Shown here piece after piece: positions 25,963 to 38,366 of a stretch of 64,000 bases of DNA. Origin of the DNA: Taeniopygia guttata. Lineage: Eukaryota > Chordata > Aves > Passeriformes > Estrildidae. Position 1 is the first letter of the stretch. Every line of letters begins with the position of its first letter. Where the stretch lies: the NCBI RefSeq assembly GCF_048771995.1, contig NC_133032.1, positions 29,599,501 to 29,663,500 of the forward strand. The letters are read 5' to 3'. The position numbers were made by a program, and so were the translations under genes. Below the pieces are notes generated by a model. The model had not been told where the DNA came from and ran no database searches. It was given only the letters and a program-made list of their open reading frames with translations.

Positions 25963-26186
25963 AACACGGCGTGTGGGGATTGGGATGGGGCCGGGCTGTG
26001 GCACACGGCGTGTGGGGATTGGGATGGGGCCGGGCTGTGGCACACGGCGTGTGGGGATTGGGATGGGGCCGGGCTGTGGCACACGGCGTGTGGGGATTGG
26101 GATGGGGCCGGGCTGTGGCACACGGCGTGTGGGGATTGGGATGGGGCCGGGCTGTGGCACAGAGTGTGGGGATTGGGATGGGGCTG
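25963..26186 (+). repeat. 39-bp G-rich minisatellite, about 5.7 copies
   Basis: Units starting GTGTGGGGATTGGG begin at 25971, 26010, 26049, 26088 and 26127, exactly 39 bases apart and essentially identical. A last diverged unit begins at 26164. Each unit carries four G-tracts (GGGG, GGG, GGGG, GGG) with 2-3 base loops on the plus strand, which fits the G-quadruplex pattern. Because 39 is a multiple of three, open frames run through it on both strands; these are artefacts of the repeat. Confidence 0.95.
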
Positions 26187-26440
26187 CAGCCCAGCCTCAT
26201 CCCCAGTGGGCACAGCTGTGAGAAGCAGGTGAGCAGCACTGACAGCAATGAGCCACGGAGTGCCCAGGGGCACTGAGCAGCCACCAAAGGGCACAGAGGG
26301 CACACAGGGGCACTGCAGCAACAGGAGGGGTAGAAAAGGCTGGGCTGAAGGACAAGCTTTCTGATAGTGTATGGTGATACTCTGTATCATGGTGTCAACC
26401 TGATTCTTAAGATTTTCTAAAGCCTTCTGAGTTTACATTC
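26187..26440. other. Spacer between minisatellite and retroviral remnant
   Basis: The left half is G/C-rich and seems to continue the composition of the minisatellite. The right half is AT-rich. No gene or element is seen. Confidence 0.5.
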
Positions 26441-26718
26441 TGTTAGAAAACTTTCTCACACAATTTTCTATAAACAACATATTGTTTTGCATTCCTTCAT
26501 GGGGGTGGAGAAACTTGATGTACTAGCAATTTGTCCAATGCCTTTGGAGAGGTGGCCCATTCACTCTCCAATCCACTGTCACCTTTGGAAAGGTATAAAA
26601 ATTGGAGTCAGAAAATAAACGTTCTTCTTTACCTTGCAAATAGCAGTGGCTCGTGTCGTGCTTTCACGTGTCCTGTAGCGACATCATGGCTGTCTCAAGT
26701 GTGACATATGCTGTGATG
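26441..26718 (+). mobile_element. Endogenous retrovirus 5' LTR, about 278 bp
   Basis: The segment starts TGTTAGAAAAC. It carries a TATA box (TATAAAAA, 26594-26601) and an AATAAA at 26614-26619 only about 20 bases downstream. So short a gap implies a very short R region, as in alpharetroviruses. It ends two bases before a primer binding site. The final ...GCTGTGATG appears to be a mutated ...GCTGTGACA, because a second copy of this U5 end at 26892-26935 reads CTGTGACA. The left boundary is less certain; no target-site duplication was confirmed. Confidence 0.7.
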
Positions 26719-26720
26719 TT

Positions 26721-26738
26721 TGGTGATCCCAACGTGAT
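26721..26738 (+). promoter_or_regulatory. Retroviral primer binding site, tRNA-Trp type
   Basis: TGGTGATCCCAACGTGAT matches the tRNA-Trp primer site used by avian leukosis/sarcoma viruses at 16 of 18 positions. The two differences are a C-to-T and a G-to-A, the G-to-A falling in a CpG as expected from methyl-CpG decay. It lies two bases after the LTR end, the usual spacing. Confidence 0.75.
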
Positions 26739-26846
26739 TTGGGATTGGGCTGTGGGGTTGGCAATGGAGCCCAGCAGGGAGATGCTGCCTGGTCCAGACC
26801 AGACTGATTTGGACACCTAGGGTACAGATGAGCTGCTAGGGACATA

Positions 26847-26933
26847 ATGGGAAATAACTTATCAAGTGAAGAACAGAGTGTAATTTTTTTACTCTGTGTA
26901 TCGTGGCCATCTCAACTGTGGCATATGCTGTGA
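26847..26933 (+). pseudogene. Truncated retroviral gag start
   Basis: After about 108 bases of leader there is an ATG followed by GNNLSSEEQ, a Met-Gly start with the shape of a gag myristoylation signal. About a dozen codons on, the reading runs into sequence resembling the U5 end of the upstream LTR and stops at a TGA after 28 codons. The rest of gag, pol and env is absent, so the element is not functional. Calling it gag rests on position and the N-terminal motif only. Confidence 0.55.
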
Positions 26934-26935
26934 CA
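26892..26935 (+). mobile_element. Second copy of the LTR U5 end (3' LTR remnant)
   Basis: About 35-40 bases here repeat 26676-26718 with roughly six differences, sharing the CATATGCTGTGA core and ending CTGTGACA. The order LTR, primer site, gag start, U5 end suggests that one internal deletion removed nearly all of the provirus and most of the 3' LTR. Confidence 0.55.
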
Positions 26936-29900
26936 GTGTCTGAAGGAGTGATTTGCTGTAGTCATACCTTTACTGTACTAAGTGTACCCTAGGTTTGGGT
27001 GCTAACGAGGGGCAATCCCTTTGATGATCTGGCTGCCTTAGCCAGGTCAATGGTCTAAATTAGTACCTGAAGTCAAAGGGATTTTTGTTACTCTAGATAA
27101 GGATCCCAGACTGAAGCAGCTGAGGATTTTTGCTGGCTGGTTCCCAGGTGTCCTGGGCACATCTCTTTACCTGTAGTACCTCCTCCAGGCTGCAGTGCTG
27201 GATTGCCACACTGAGAACTTGATAAGGAAAAGTATTTCAGCAAAGAAACCTTATTTCTTTCTGTGGTTGTATTTAAGTGCTTCTTTTTTTTTTTAAGAGG
27301 GAAAATAATTTTGGTCATCTTTTCAGGATTATTTTTGTTTATGCTTGTGTTAAAAAACATAAAGAAAAAGCTCCTAAAACCAGACTCTTCACAGTAAAAT
27401 GAGTAGTGAATAGTGCCACTTTGGTAAATGTTGCCATTAATTTTTCAATAAATTACCAATTTATACTTCTAAATGTAGCAATAAAAAGAGATAAAAAGGA
27501 CAGAAGGAGGAGGAAAACTTGAGAGGTTTATGTTTACAGCCAAGCATTTGGTTTTATGTTTACCTCATGGAATGTAACTCCATATATCATGATAATTGAC
27601 TTTACCGAGTACCCTTGAAAAAACAGACTTTGCTACAAAAAAGCATTCTTGTTCTAGAGAAACCTATGCATGGTTTTCCACTAAGGAAAACATTTTCTTT
27701 TGAATCAATGGTTTAAGCTTTTTACAATGTTTCTACCTGGTGGTTCATTTGCTCAGTTGGTGGCTGAGAACAACCAAGATCATGGCATAAATATAAGCAA
27801 AATGTTTATAGTTTGCTTAAACCCTAAACAAATAATCACTTATCCACCATCGCTGCAGTCTGATTGCTAAGAACTTCCTGTAGTGAAGGCTTCCCCCTAC
27901 CCTACTTCCAGATATTTGCTTGTTACCCTTTTAACACCAGTGATTTATGGGCAGCTCTTCCACAATCCTGAGCAGGGAGTTTTTGATCTGCTAGGCTTCT
28001 GAGGGGTCAGTGGATTTTTCCTTGGCATTCTGGCACAGGAAACAAGGACTCTCAAACAGCTGAGCTGCTGAATTTTTCCATCATTGAACACAACAGAAGC
28101 AAGTTTTGTTGCTGATATGTTTAGGAAACAATATTTGTGGCAGTTCCTCTCTGAGTCAGTCAGAGAGTGGAGGACTGGATTGTCATGAGCAATAAAAAAC
28201 CCTGGTGCTCCTATAAGGACTTTAATTACTCAGCTCATTACAAGTGAGACTAAGGAGGCTGGTAGCAATGCCAGCTTGAGAACAGCTGCAAAGGATTTAT
28301 TTTTCCTCAATGATGAGTGGGAAAAAGCTATAAAAATACTGTACAAGGTTGGCTAATAAACTGTATTTTATTATCTATTCTTATTATGAGTGTTTACAAG
28401 CTAGTGTGCTGATAGGCATTTTGATGAGATAGTAATTCCTTAACTGTAATCATTCTGGAATTAAAAAATAAAGGCTTGAAAGCCAGAAAGCTGGAAAACA
28501 TGGCATATGCATATGTCAGACCCAGATTTATAGCCAGACAGTGAGAAGCTGGTTGGCAGCAGGTACTCTGGATGGTTACAGTGCTGGCCTGGCCAAGTCC
28601 TTTGTGGCTTGTTCAAAGTAGATAGATGGTGTGATTTGTGGATGTTTCCATGGATCTCCTTGGAACATCCCAGGCCCCTGGGGTGTGAAAACAGACCAGC
28701 AAGCTGATGGCATCCCTGTCTTCTGCCCCTTGTTCCCCTTGGCGTCTGAGGTGGGCACACCCCAGAGAATGGACAAAAAGGCCTGGAAAGCCTCCCCACC
28801 CTGTCTCACAGAACGAGCCCTTTGCAAAGCCAAGACTTAACCCTGGGGATTTTAAATCCCATTCTACCACCACCGAGCTCCATCCTGGTTTTCTCTGAGT
28901 GAAGTTCTGATGCAATTTCCTGCTCCCAAAGTGGCCTTTTCCAGGCTGGAGCTGTTTTCTAGCAGGTTTCCAGAAGGAGCAGTGCAATTCCCAGGAATGC
29001 TGCCTGGCCAGGGGTTGTGATGCACTTGTGTGTTGGCAGCATTACACCCCAGGCTATGATACACCAACAGAAACAGTCTCATAATCAAAGTAATGACAAG
29101 CTAGTGGGAAATTGAGTTTAACCTGAGAAGAAGCTCTGTGAAAATGTCCTTGTGGTTATTGTCTCTGGCTCTCGGTTTATTGCTGTTCAGTCACACAACC
29201 AAAAACGTGCTCTGCTTGCAAGAAGAAAGGTTTTACTGACTATTTTTTCATTGTGCTTCCCTTCTGCCCTTGCCCTCCTCCTCTGCTGGCAATCCTACAA
29301 ATCTACCTTACGTTGCCAAGGTCCTGCTGGTTTCCTTGCTTTTTTATGCCTAATCTTCAATAATAGTTGTTCTGGAGGAAAGCCCCAGCCTTGGTGGGAA
29401 CTGGGAGTCTGCTGTGGGCAGCTGGTGTGCCCTGGAGCATCTTTGTGACCCTGGTGCCTTAGCTATTATCTGCTGCTCCTTCACCTAAACAGGAAAAGGA
29501 GCTGTGGAAAGCAGGTAGCATTCAGAGCAGCAGTCACCTAGGATCAGATTTTTTTTAGGAAATTAAATACATAAAGATGCAGATCTGGTGAAATTTCATG
29601 GCTGTGTGTTTTTGTGAGTCATATTTTGTATTAGTGGTCTTGATCAAAGTCAAACCTTGCCTGTTATCTCAGTCCCTCCCCAAAACAAAGGAAATATGCC
29701 CTGCTCTATTAGAGTACTGTAAGAATACACCTGTGAATATCCATGACGGGGATGGAGTTTGTGACTTGAGGCCTCAATCCTCTTAGGAGACTTTCCATTA
29801 CTTTCTTGGGGGTTATGGAGATCCCAGAGGATTATTTCCCCGGATATGAAAGGATCAAAGAGATTTGAAGCTTATCCTCATCTCTCCATGGGCTGATTCC

Positions 29901-30412
29901 CTTTTCACTGTTTGCATCTGGGAAAAGAAGCAAGAATACATATATCCTAATATTTTAGGAAGCAAGAAATGCCTGCCAGCTGTCCTGGGAATGTGATGCA
30001 TTCATGAATGGCACAGTAGGTGTTCTGTGTGTTTTGCTAAGAACCAAGTAGCACTGGTGAAGAAGGCTTCCAGTTAAAGATGTGGCCATGCCACCAGACA
30101 CCTCTTTGCAAGACAGGACAAACAGCACACAATTTTTTGAGGTTGAGCTGGTGGGGAACTTTGTACAGGGTGGAATCATGCTAAGCAGGTTTTTACCAGA
30201 ATGCTCCAGCATCCAAATGGCTGATAGATATGTTTTGAGATTGGGGTTTTTTTGGTCTAGTTTTGGCAACATCTTAGAAACTGCACGTGACTGTTCTTCT
30301 ATTTTGAAAAGAAACTGCTGATTTCATTTAACTTCAAGAAGGGCCTTCAAAATGGTTTTGTTTTTTCAAATACAGCAGAAAAGCCCTTAAATCTCTGAAT
30401 GCTGTGAGAGTG

Positions 30413-30447
<35 letters not shown>

Positions 30448-33400
30448 ACCATTTTGAAAGCTGGTAAATTAAAGACAATTTCAAACAGCTTTATAATTTC
30501 CTTTGTGCTCAGTGCTTTGGCATCAGATTGTCAAACAATACAAATAGGCAGAAGAGCTGGACCATGTCACTGTCACCTTTCCAAAACCAATCTCCAGCCA
30601 ACTCCAGAACTGGATGTTGCTCACCATTAACCCTGAAAGGAAAGGAGACACTTTATTCAAAGCCCATCTTTTCCTTAAAAATCACCTATCTAAATATTGA
30701 GTAACTACGACCTTATGTAATTGTGTGGGGCAGCTGGAAGATTTTTTTTTTTTTTTTTTTACAGAAAAATGCATAAAATAAAGCACTCATTTCCTAATGA
30801 GCAATCCATGTGCTTTTCTCTTCAGGAAGTGGAGTGTTCATTTGTCCAGCTGAACAGAAAAGAAGAATTATCAGGGAAACTAGCATAAGTCCTGTCAATG
30901 TGTAAGCACTCTAAAGCTGAAAGTTTTAAGTTGGTTTTGTGTGTTTGAAGAGCATGATGAATAGAGTGGCCATATGTGTCAGCACCTGCCCTGGAAGATG
31001 TAGGATTCATCATGCTGGAGGAGCAAGGCTTGAACAAACACAACCATCCCCCTCCATATGCTCTGTGTACATTGCAGGTGATCATTATGGTGTGGGAAGG
31101 GCCTGTGACCTACAAGGAAGAAATTTATCAGACCTTAAATTTGAGGCTTGAATTTAGGAGCAGGAAAAGACTGAAACTAAACCCCAGAAGGTGTATACCT
31201 ATCCTGCAAGCAGAAGGGGAAGCTCCACAGTCACTGAGCTGCTGTCAGCAAATAGCTGTGTTTGCAGAAGATGCTGTACTGCCTCTTGTGGGTGTTTGCA
31301 GTCATAACAATGAGGGAGGAGAAGGGAAAATCTGTGCTGATAAAGAACTGAAACTTGTGCTTTTTAAATTCTTCTCCAATATAATTCCAAAACTAACTCT
31401 GCTCTGCCAGTGAAAAGTGGCACTTTTCTAACTGGCTGTATAGAGGGGCTTAACTTCACAGAAGCTTTCTTATGCCTTAGGCTTTTGTGAATTCAGGGAT
31501 TAGAGCATTCATCTTGCTTAATTTTTGCTGTCTAGAAGTCACACATCTTGTGGAGAAGAAGAAACTTCCACAGCTTGCTTATCTGAAATATCTGTCTTGG
31601 GTAGATACCGGTCTCTCTTTGGAGGGGCCTGACTCTGTTCTGGTGGTAAAGAGTTCTTCAGGGTGGGGGATGAAGCCTTGAACATCTTCAGGAGAGGAAG
31701 TGACCGAGTAGTGAAGTGTGAGGTACAACACAGTGTAGCATAATGCCATTACGAAAAAACAAGAAACCTCAGATCTTGTGGGAAACAGTGGGTTTTGACT
31801 TGTCAATTACCAGTGAAGAGATGAGGGCTGCAATGGAAAGTCTCAAGAAAATGTGGGCCAATGCTTAGCAAAAAGCCCAAAATACTGGCAGGATGGGGAA
31901 AGCAGTAGGGGTCATCCCTCAGTGAAGCTGTACAAATCCATGGATGGCCCACACAGTGAAGCCCGTGGGCAGTTCTCATCTCAGCATCAGATAAAGCACG
32001 TAGGAGAAAGGAAAATGAAATAAAGCTTATTAAGAGTTAATTTTCATATACTGAATAAGCTAGAAAGCTCTGTTTCTCTGTGGTGGAGTCTAAAAACCTG
32101 TGTGGGGAAAGAGAGAAGGAATGGGAATCACATGGTCACCACAAGTTCATACATACTCAAGGAGACTTGGAATATGCTCATGAAAAAGAAATCCAGTGCA
32201 TCGTAAATGCAGATCCCTTCCTTCAGGTGTGTATGACCTCCTTGGTAGCAATCTGTGAGGATAATACTTGCCTGTAAGAAATGGTCACATGCCAAAGGGC
32301 AGGGGGTGCACTACTATAAACACCGTGTGTTTGTAGAAAGTCTAAATCAGGTCTCAACCTGGGCTGCAGCCTCCTCCCTGTTTGTGCTCCTAATTTCACA
32401 CAAGGTTTGGGACTGATGAGAAATTTTGAAGCTGATGTTTTGGATAGATTTGAAATACCCTTCCCCCAAGCACTATCCCTGTTTAAAATTCCTAGCTATC
32501 AAACAGCTACTTCCTCACAGATTATTGGCTTTTCATGTTGCTCAAGTGCAGCCTTTTCATCAGACCGCATATGTCCTGATCACTTTCTGGCAATTTTTCT
32601 TATTGTAAATAAAGCCCATTCAGCCACAGTTTATATAACCACTATCTGGATAATACCCTCCTAATGACCAACTTTCCCTGGAGAAACACAATCATGTCTC
32701 TCTCCCAGTTTCTGCCAACTGCATTTGAGTTTGCCACAGAGCCAAGCGTGGCCCTGCTATTGTATTAGTGCAGATGGGTGGGAGTCACAAAAGCCTGAAT
32801 TGGAAAATTCCCAACCTGTGGGCAAGAGCTTTGGTTTACTTCTTTCTGTTGTAGGGGTTCCCACTGATTGAGTTGGATAGAAGTTTTCTGTACTTTTAGA
32901 CTTTTTCACAAGCCTGAAGGGACATGCTTTCAAAAGGCTTGTGGAAAATGAGAAGGTTTGTGTCTGAGTAGGATAGCAAACAGGAAATATACCTCAGCTC
33001 TTGTCTGGTGGAGTGCTGTCTGCAAGTAATTCCATGGGCCCCCTCTTGCCATAGGTGTGGACTTTTCTCTTGTAAGATGATTTGGGTCCATTTAAGCTGC
33101 TCCAAGTTCAGACAGCCTGGGAATACAGGGCTGGGATGTGCTGGAGGACAAGTGAGAGGTTCTCACAAGGAGCAGCCAAGAGCTTTGCCACCAGCTGGGA
33201 GGCAGCAGCAAATTGTGTAGGCAAACACGGCAGCAGCTTGCATTGTAAGAATTGCCAAAATCCTACTAAATTTGGTGGTATTTGGAAGTGCTGGGTTCCC
33301 AAAATCTAGCTCTGACCCCAGTGCAGCTGGAGTGAGGAGTGGTGCTGAACATGGTGCAGCTGGCAGTTCCCTTCTGTAGGTATTGATCCCAAAGCTAACG

Positions 33401-36400
33401 TGTGCTGAGTAAAGAATTCCTCTTTCTCAAGCTACTTTGGGTGAGTAATTTGGTCAGCTGTGTTTGCCTGACCTTTAAAGCTGAGCCTGGCAGGGAAAGG
33501 GGCAAGAATGTCCTTGTTACTGCTTTCCTTCAGACTTCCCTGAGCTCTGTGACATGTGGAGATCTCGGGGAAAGGGTTACAAGACCACAGATGCCAAATG
33601 AGCTGTGTAGCTCCAAGCCAGGAGGCCAATACCAACCCTCTCCACTGTCTCATCCTGTGCCAGGTGCAGCCAGTGAGGAGTGGGTCTGATGTGTGTAGAA
33701 TTTATTTTGGGTTAGGAAGCAAGGAAAATTGTGTATTTTTTTTTCCTTCACAAATAACCTAACCATACCCAAGAAAGGAAACCAGCTGGCGAAATGCGAA
33801 GACATGCTTTCAGATCCAGCAGAACAGAAAGAAAATGGGGAAACAAAATGTCTTTGACACGCCTTCATGTGAATCAGACAGAAAGTTGATTATCCTTGTG
33901 TCTTTTCTGGTAAAAACAGCATCATTTGTTGTCCTTTGTTGGGAAAACTCCAGCTCCCTTGCAGCTCCCCTTGTTGTCCAAGCTAGGAGAGCAGAGTTTC
34001 CTCGTTTTGGCTGGAAGCACAGTGACAAGGTGGAGCTCCTTGGCATCAGACTGGATACATGGCCCAAGGCTCACAGTTTAGCCAGGGGACCATGTGTGAC
34101 AGCCTGGCTGGAAGTAATTCATGGCAGAAGTTTCCCGTGAGGCAATGAAAGGGAGGAAGGGAACAATTTCTTGATGTCTTCAGTAGCCTTTGTTCATCAT
34201 GAAAGTCCAGCCTTGCGTTGCTCTTTCCCATGTGTTTTTTTCCAGCATCCATTACCTGTAATAAGCCAAATGACTAACCATCAGAGGTGGATTGTGGGCC
34301 AGGAATCTGCTGGGCTACATGCCATACATGGACCCCAAAGACAACCATTACTGCCCACAACACTTGGGCAATGACACAACTTGATAAATGTACCCCAAAA
34401 CTGAGGAAGATGAATCACCCATCAACTGGATTATGCTACATCAGGACATTTGCAAACTCTTAGAGAATTTGAACGTAAAATATTTATAAATTCTTTTCTA
34501 TTTTTAATATTCTCTGGAGATTTGGCTGATATAGCAATTCTTTAAATTGCACAGAATTATGATATATGGCATACTGCAGAATATATCAGCATGCCTCTCC
34601 AGATCCCTGCCAGCATTCTGGGGATGATTTCAAGGTATGTCTGTATGAGAAAATCACTGCTGGCTCAGCGATTAAGCACCAATGCCAAGTCCTGTGACTT
34701 TGGATCTCGGCTTTCATTGCTTCCAAAAGGCTCTGTTATACTGCCAGTGATACCCCTGTGAAGATAAATTGAGTCCAGAGCTCATGCTTGGGCCAGATGG
34801 CCTCTCAAAGCTGCAGGTCAGGTTGCAGTCTCACTGACAGGGGCTGCATCCACCTCAGAGTCACGTCACCTTTCACCTTGCTGGGGTCACTCTGGTCTGA
34901 TGTGGGTAAGGTACAGGGAGCCCTGGCTTTGGCCAAATGATCAACGAGGCCTTTGTGGCTTGCTGCAAAATTTTAAATGCCTCTGTGGATCTTGCAGTGG
35001 ATAAAACTGGCAGAAATTAGCTCCAAATGTGGCTGGCTCAGACAAAGGAGTTGGCAGTGCTCAGACTCAGAGAAACCAGTAGCAGCTTTTAAGGCCCAGA
35101 AGAGAAAGGGAAAGTGAACCCCAGGACTCAAAATAAGAGTCTGGCAGAGAAAATATATCCTAAAGAGCAACTGACTTAAGCGGGTGAGCTGATTTTGCTG
35201 CTCTCTTGTGTTAGTGCTGTCTACCTATTGCTTTTTATTTTTATTTGTAAGGAAGAGATTTGCGAAATAATATCTGAGCTGTAGAAGCTCCCAGAGTCTG
35301 CAAAGCCTGCTCACAGCAATGGGTCCCGGCAGGTGGATGAGTTAGAGGAGCACTGGAGCAGCAGGAGCAGGATTTGCCCTCGTGTGGGCTGCCTGCAGAG
35401 TGTCATTCATGGCTCAGGGATCCTGCAGAGTGTCACTCGTGGCTCAGGGATGCAGGGCAGGCTCTCACTCCTTAATGCTGAATGCCTGTGGAACCTTCAC
35501 ACAGCATTGCTTGCAGGATCTGTCCCAAATTTTGGTTCTAAAAGGATGCAGTGAGAAATTCTGAGTCCTAATATTGGTGGAGAAACTCCCAGTGGCCAGA
35601 GCCATCCCTATGCAGGTGATTTGAACATAGCCACTGGTTAGCACAGGGACTCTCTGGAGCCAGGCAGAAGATGCCATGGAATGTTTTCTGCTCATCTCCA
35701 GAGGTGTGAGAGCCTCTTCTGTACACACATATCCCCATGGCAAAGGAGGTGGATCTGCACCTCCCCTTCAGGCATTCTCAAGCCAGCTTTAAATTCCAAA
35801 TTCCTGCATTGCCTCAGGTTAACACTGCAGCCCCGTAACTGCCTGAATGAGGTTTAACCTTGATTTACCCTTTATTTTACAAAGTTTAGCTCCTTTTCAG
35901 AGTAGAGGTCCCTGAGTACAATACCTCCAATCAATCCTGTTTAAGATAGGCACCTCTTCCGAGCCCAGCTCTGGCTGTAAGAGAAATGGGTAATGATGAA
36001 ACCTTCTGTTTGTTCAACTCTGTTTGGGATTTATAGCGCTTTGTAAATGATTTATTGCAGTCATAATAATTGATGTCTCTGCAAATGGATTCCTGTCAAC
36101 AATACATTCAGACCCAGGCCTTCATTTCAGGCTCATGGGGACAATATACATCTAATGGGAAAACTGTTCTGGTTGCTTTTGGTTCTTATTTATGTACTGT
36201 AATGAAGTGCTTATCTGCCTGGTGGTGGTTCTTGTTTCTGTAAAAGGAAAACTGTGGAGGGAGCAGACCCATCAGGTGCAGGAGCTGTGATACAGGTAAG
36301 ATAGATCAAAGACAGACCTTTACCTCTCGCTCTCAGCTTCCCCTCAGCCCAGGATGGAGATTCCTCTACTTGCTGCTCTTCTCAAGGCTTCTAGAGACCA

Positions 36401-37709
36401 TGTAGCTTCTTACTTGTACTCCTTTATGGCCATATATTTGATGCAAAAGGGATAAGAGAAACATCTTCCACCACACAGGTCAGTTTGAGGTTTTCCATTA
36501 GATTTCCCTTTTTTCACTGGCTGACTGTGAAAGCTTCTGGGTGAGAGTCCTTGTCTTGTAGGTCCTGTTGCCCTCTTGTTAGGTTTGTTCTCGTCTGCTT
36601 TCACCAGTGTAAAGAGCTCTTCTAGTGATGGGCACTGAGTGCTCCCTCCTCTGTGAGCACAGGGCACTTTGGGATTGTGGAGAGACTGGCAGTTTCCCTG
36701 TAGCTGCAAATGCAGTTGCTCCCACCAGAGAAAATACCAGCGTGGAAAACACCAGCACGGAAAATATGGGGATGTTGCTGCTGCTCAGTAGTGTCTGAGC
36801 AGCTTGAACTGACTTGGAGAGGAGGAATTCAAGGAAGGAAAGGGACCTGCTGAGTAAGTTGTCCATGTTCACCACTCCACTCTTGGAGTGTTGGTATCCC
36901 CATCTTCAGCCACTCTGACCTGTAGTCTCAGCTGTGACAGGGAATGTCATTCACCAAAGCACGCTGCTTATGTATTTTTGAAGTAAGGATAAAAGGCTCG
37001 TGTGGATTTGTGAATAAATGCAAATAGAAATATAATTCAACTTGTCCTTTAGTCAGTAATCCCAAATATCCAGAGATTTGTGTTTCACCTAGTGCCTGAT
37101 TACTCTTTTCAGTCATCTCGTTAAGTGGCTCATTTCAGGGTGACTGCAACACAGTATCTCCACGGGGTTCAGCGCAGCAGAGTAATCGAGACCTTGAGAT
37201 CCTACTGTCACAAGTGTCAGCAGAAAGGAGGAAAAACCTGCATTTTTTTTAAACAAGGTACTTCAAAGAAGGGAATTGCCTTCCAAAAATAGTAGCCAGT
37301 GCTTTCAGAAGTCAGTTGTGATTTTAAGGTGTTAACTGCTCTTTGGTACCTGATTTTCTATATCTTTAGGACTGCAGGTTTTGATATCTGTCCTCACTGT
37401 ACTGAGTCATGTACAGGGGCTGAAGAACAGTGCAAAGGGAAAAGACCTCCAGCTCTTACTAGAAAGGCTGAGCTGGGAAGGGATGGAATCTTTTCTAGGT
37501 ATGACCCATGGGTGTGCCCATGGGTGAGGTGAGCTGGCCTACTCCTCTAAAATAGCCCTATATAATGTCTGGAGTTCCCTGAAGCAAGGTGGAATAGACT
37601 TGATGTTCCAGATGGCTTTCTTGCTCTTATATACTGCTGAAGACTTTTTCCCCTGGTCTTTTTGCTCATGGCTCAGTGCAAAGACACCTCAGAGCCCATG
37701 GCATAAGTG
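26936..37709. other. Intergenic DNA, no supported gene
   Basis: No exon or recognisable repeat family was found in this long stretch. It contains homopolymers, namely T10 near 27284, A28 at 30419-30446 and T21 at 30742-30762, plus scattered short open frames without family resemblance. The block at 36040-36240 has the look of conserved noncoding DNA, but this cannot be shown from one sequence. Confidence 0.5.
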
Positions 37710-37758
37710 ATAGAATAGTTTGGATTGGAAGGGAGTTCATCTATTCCAACACCTTCCC
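37710..37758 (-). mobile_element. CR1 LINE 3' fragment
   Basis: The plus-strand text ATAGAATAGTTTGGATTGGA and the following GGGAGTTCATCTATTCCAACACC match the reverse complement of the 3' end of avian CR1. The fragment is truncated after about 50 bases and passes into a set of inverted repeats. Confidence 0.75.
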
Positions 37759-37814
37759 TTGGTGTTGGAATATATCACCAATTCCAACACCAATTGGTGA
37801 TCTATTGGTGTTGG
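37759..37814. repeat. Nested inverted repeats next to the CR1 fragment
   Basis: TTGGTGTTGGAAT (37759-37771) is mirrored by ATTCCAACACCAA about ten bases later, and TTGGTGTTGG recurs at 37805-37814. The words derive from the CCAACACC of the adjoining CR1 end, suggesting local template switching. Confidence 0.75.
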
Positions 37815-37987
37815 ATCAACTAAGATGTGTCTGCTGGGGTCTCTTTTCCAAACTCTAAACTCTCTTTACATTTGGGTAGTTTCCTGGTTGATCAAGATCC
37901 AATTTTCATTGTTTTCTGTCACAAGCTGTGCTGGTGGGTTTTGTTATGAGTGCAAGGCAGTCTTTGCTCCCACAAGGAAAAAAATCT

Positions 37988-38366
37988 GAAAGAACTGGGA
38001 TTGTTCAGCCTGGAAAAGAGAAGGCTCTGAGGTGTCCTAACTGTGGTGTTCCAGTATGTGGAGGAGCTACAAGGAAGTTGGAGAGGGCCTATTTACAGGA
38101 GCATGTAGTCACAGCACAGGTGGGAATGGATTCAAACTAAGAGTAGGTTTAGATTAAGATATGAGGAGAAAGTTCTTCCCTGTGAGGCTGGTGAGGCACT
38201 GGCACAGGTTACCTGGAGAAGCCATGGATGCCTCATTCCTGGAAGTTCAAGGCCAGGTTGAACAAGGCTCTGGTCCAGTGGGAGGTATCCCTGCCCGTGG
38301 CGGGGGTTGGGACAAGATGAGCTTTATTTTCCCTTCCAGCCAAAACCATTCTTTCATTCTGTGATA
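37988..38366 (+). mobile_element. CR1 LINE, 3' end, about 380 bp
   Basis: The segment shows the standard order of CR1 3' sequence: TTGTTCAGCCTGGAAAAGAG, then a GAGGCACTGGCACAGG block, TGGATGCCTCATTCCTGGAA, AAGGCCAGGTTGAA, a GTGGGAGGTATCCCTGCCC block, and a CATTCTGTGATA terminal repeat. It is 5'-truncated, as most CR1 copies are. It lies in opposite orientation to the fragment about 230 bases upstream. Confidence 0.9.

Noticed and set aside
25963..26186. CRISPR-like array
   Set aside because: The units are contiguous with no unique spacers, and the setting is a vertebrate chromosome. It is a minisatellite.
25904..26390. Several 68-151-codon frames on both strands at the first minisatellite
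   Set aside because: Open frames in all phases of a 39-bp repeat. They encode a repeated 13-residue word with no family and are explained by the repeat.
30346..30458. 11-bp inverted repeat (TTCAAAATGGT / ACCATTTTGAA) flanking an A28 run
   Set aside because: Short, AT-rich arms about 90 bases apart are likely by chance in a window this size. No element boundaries support it.
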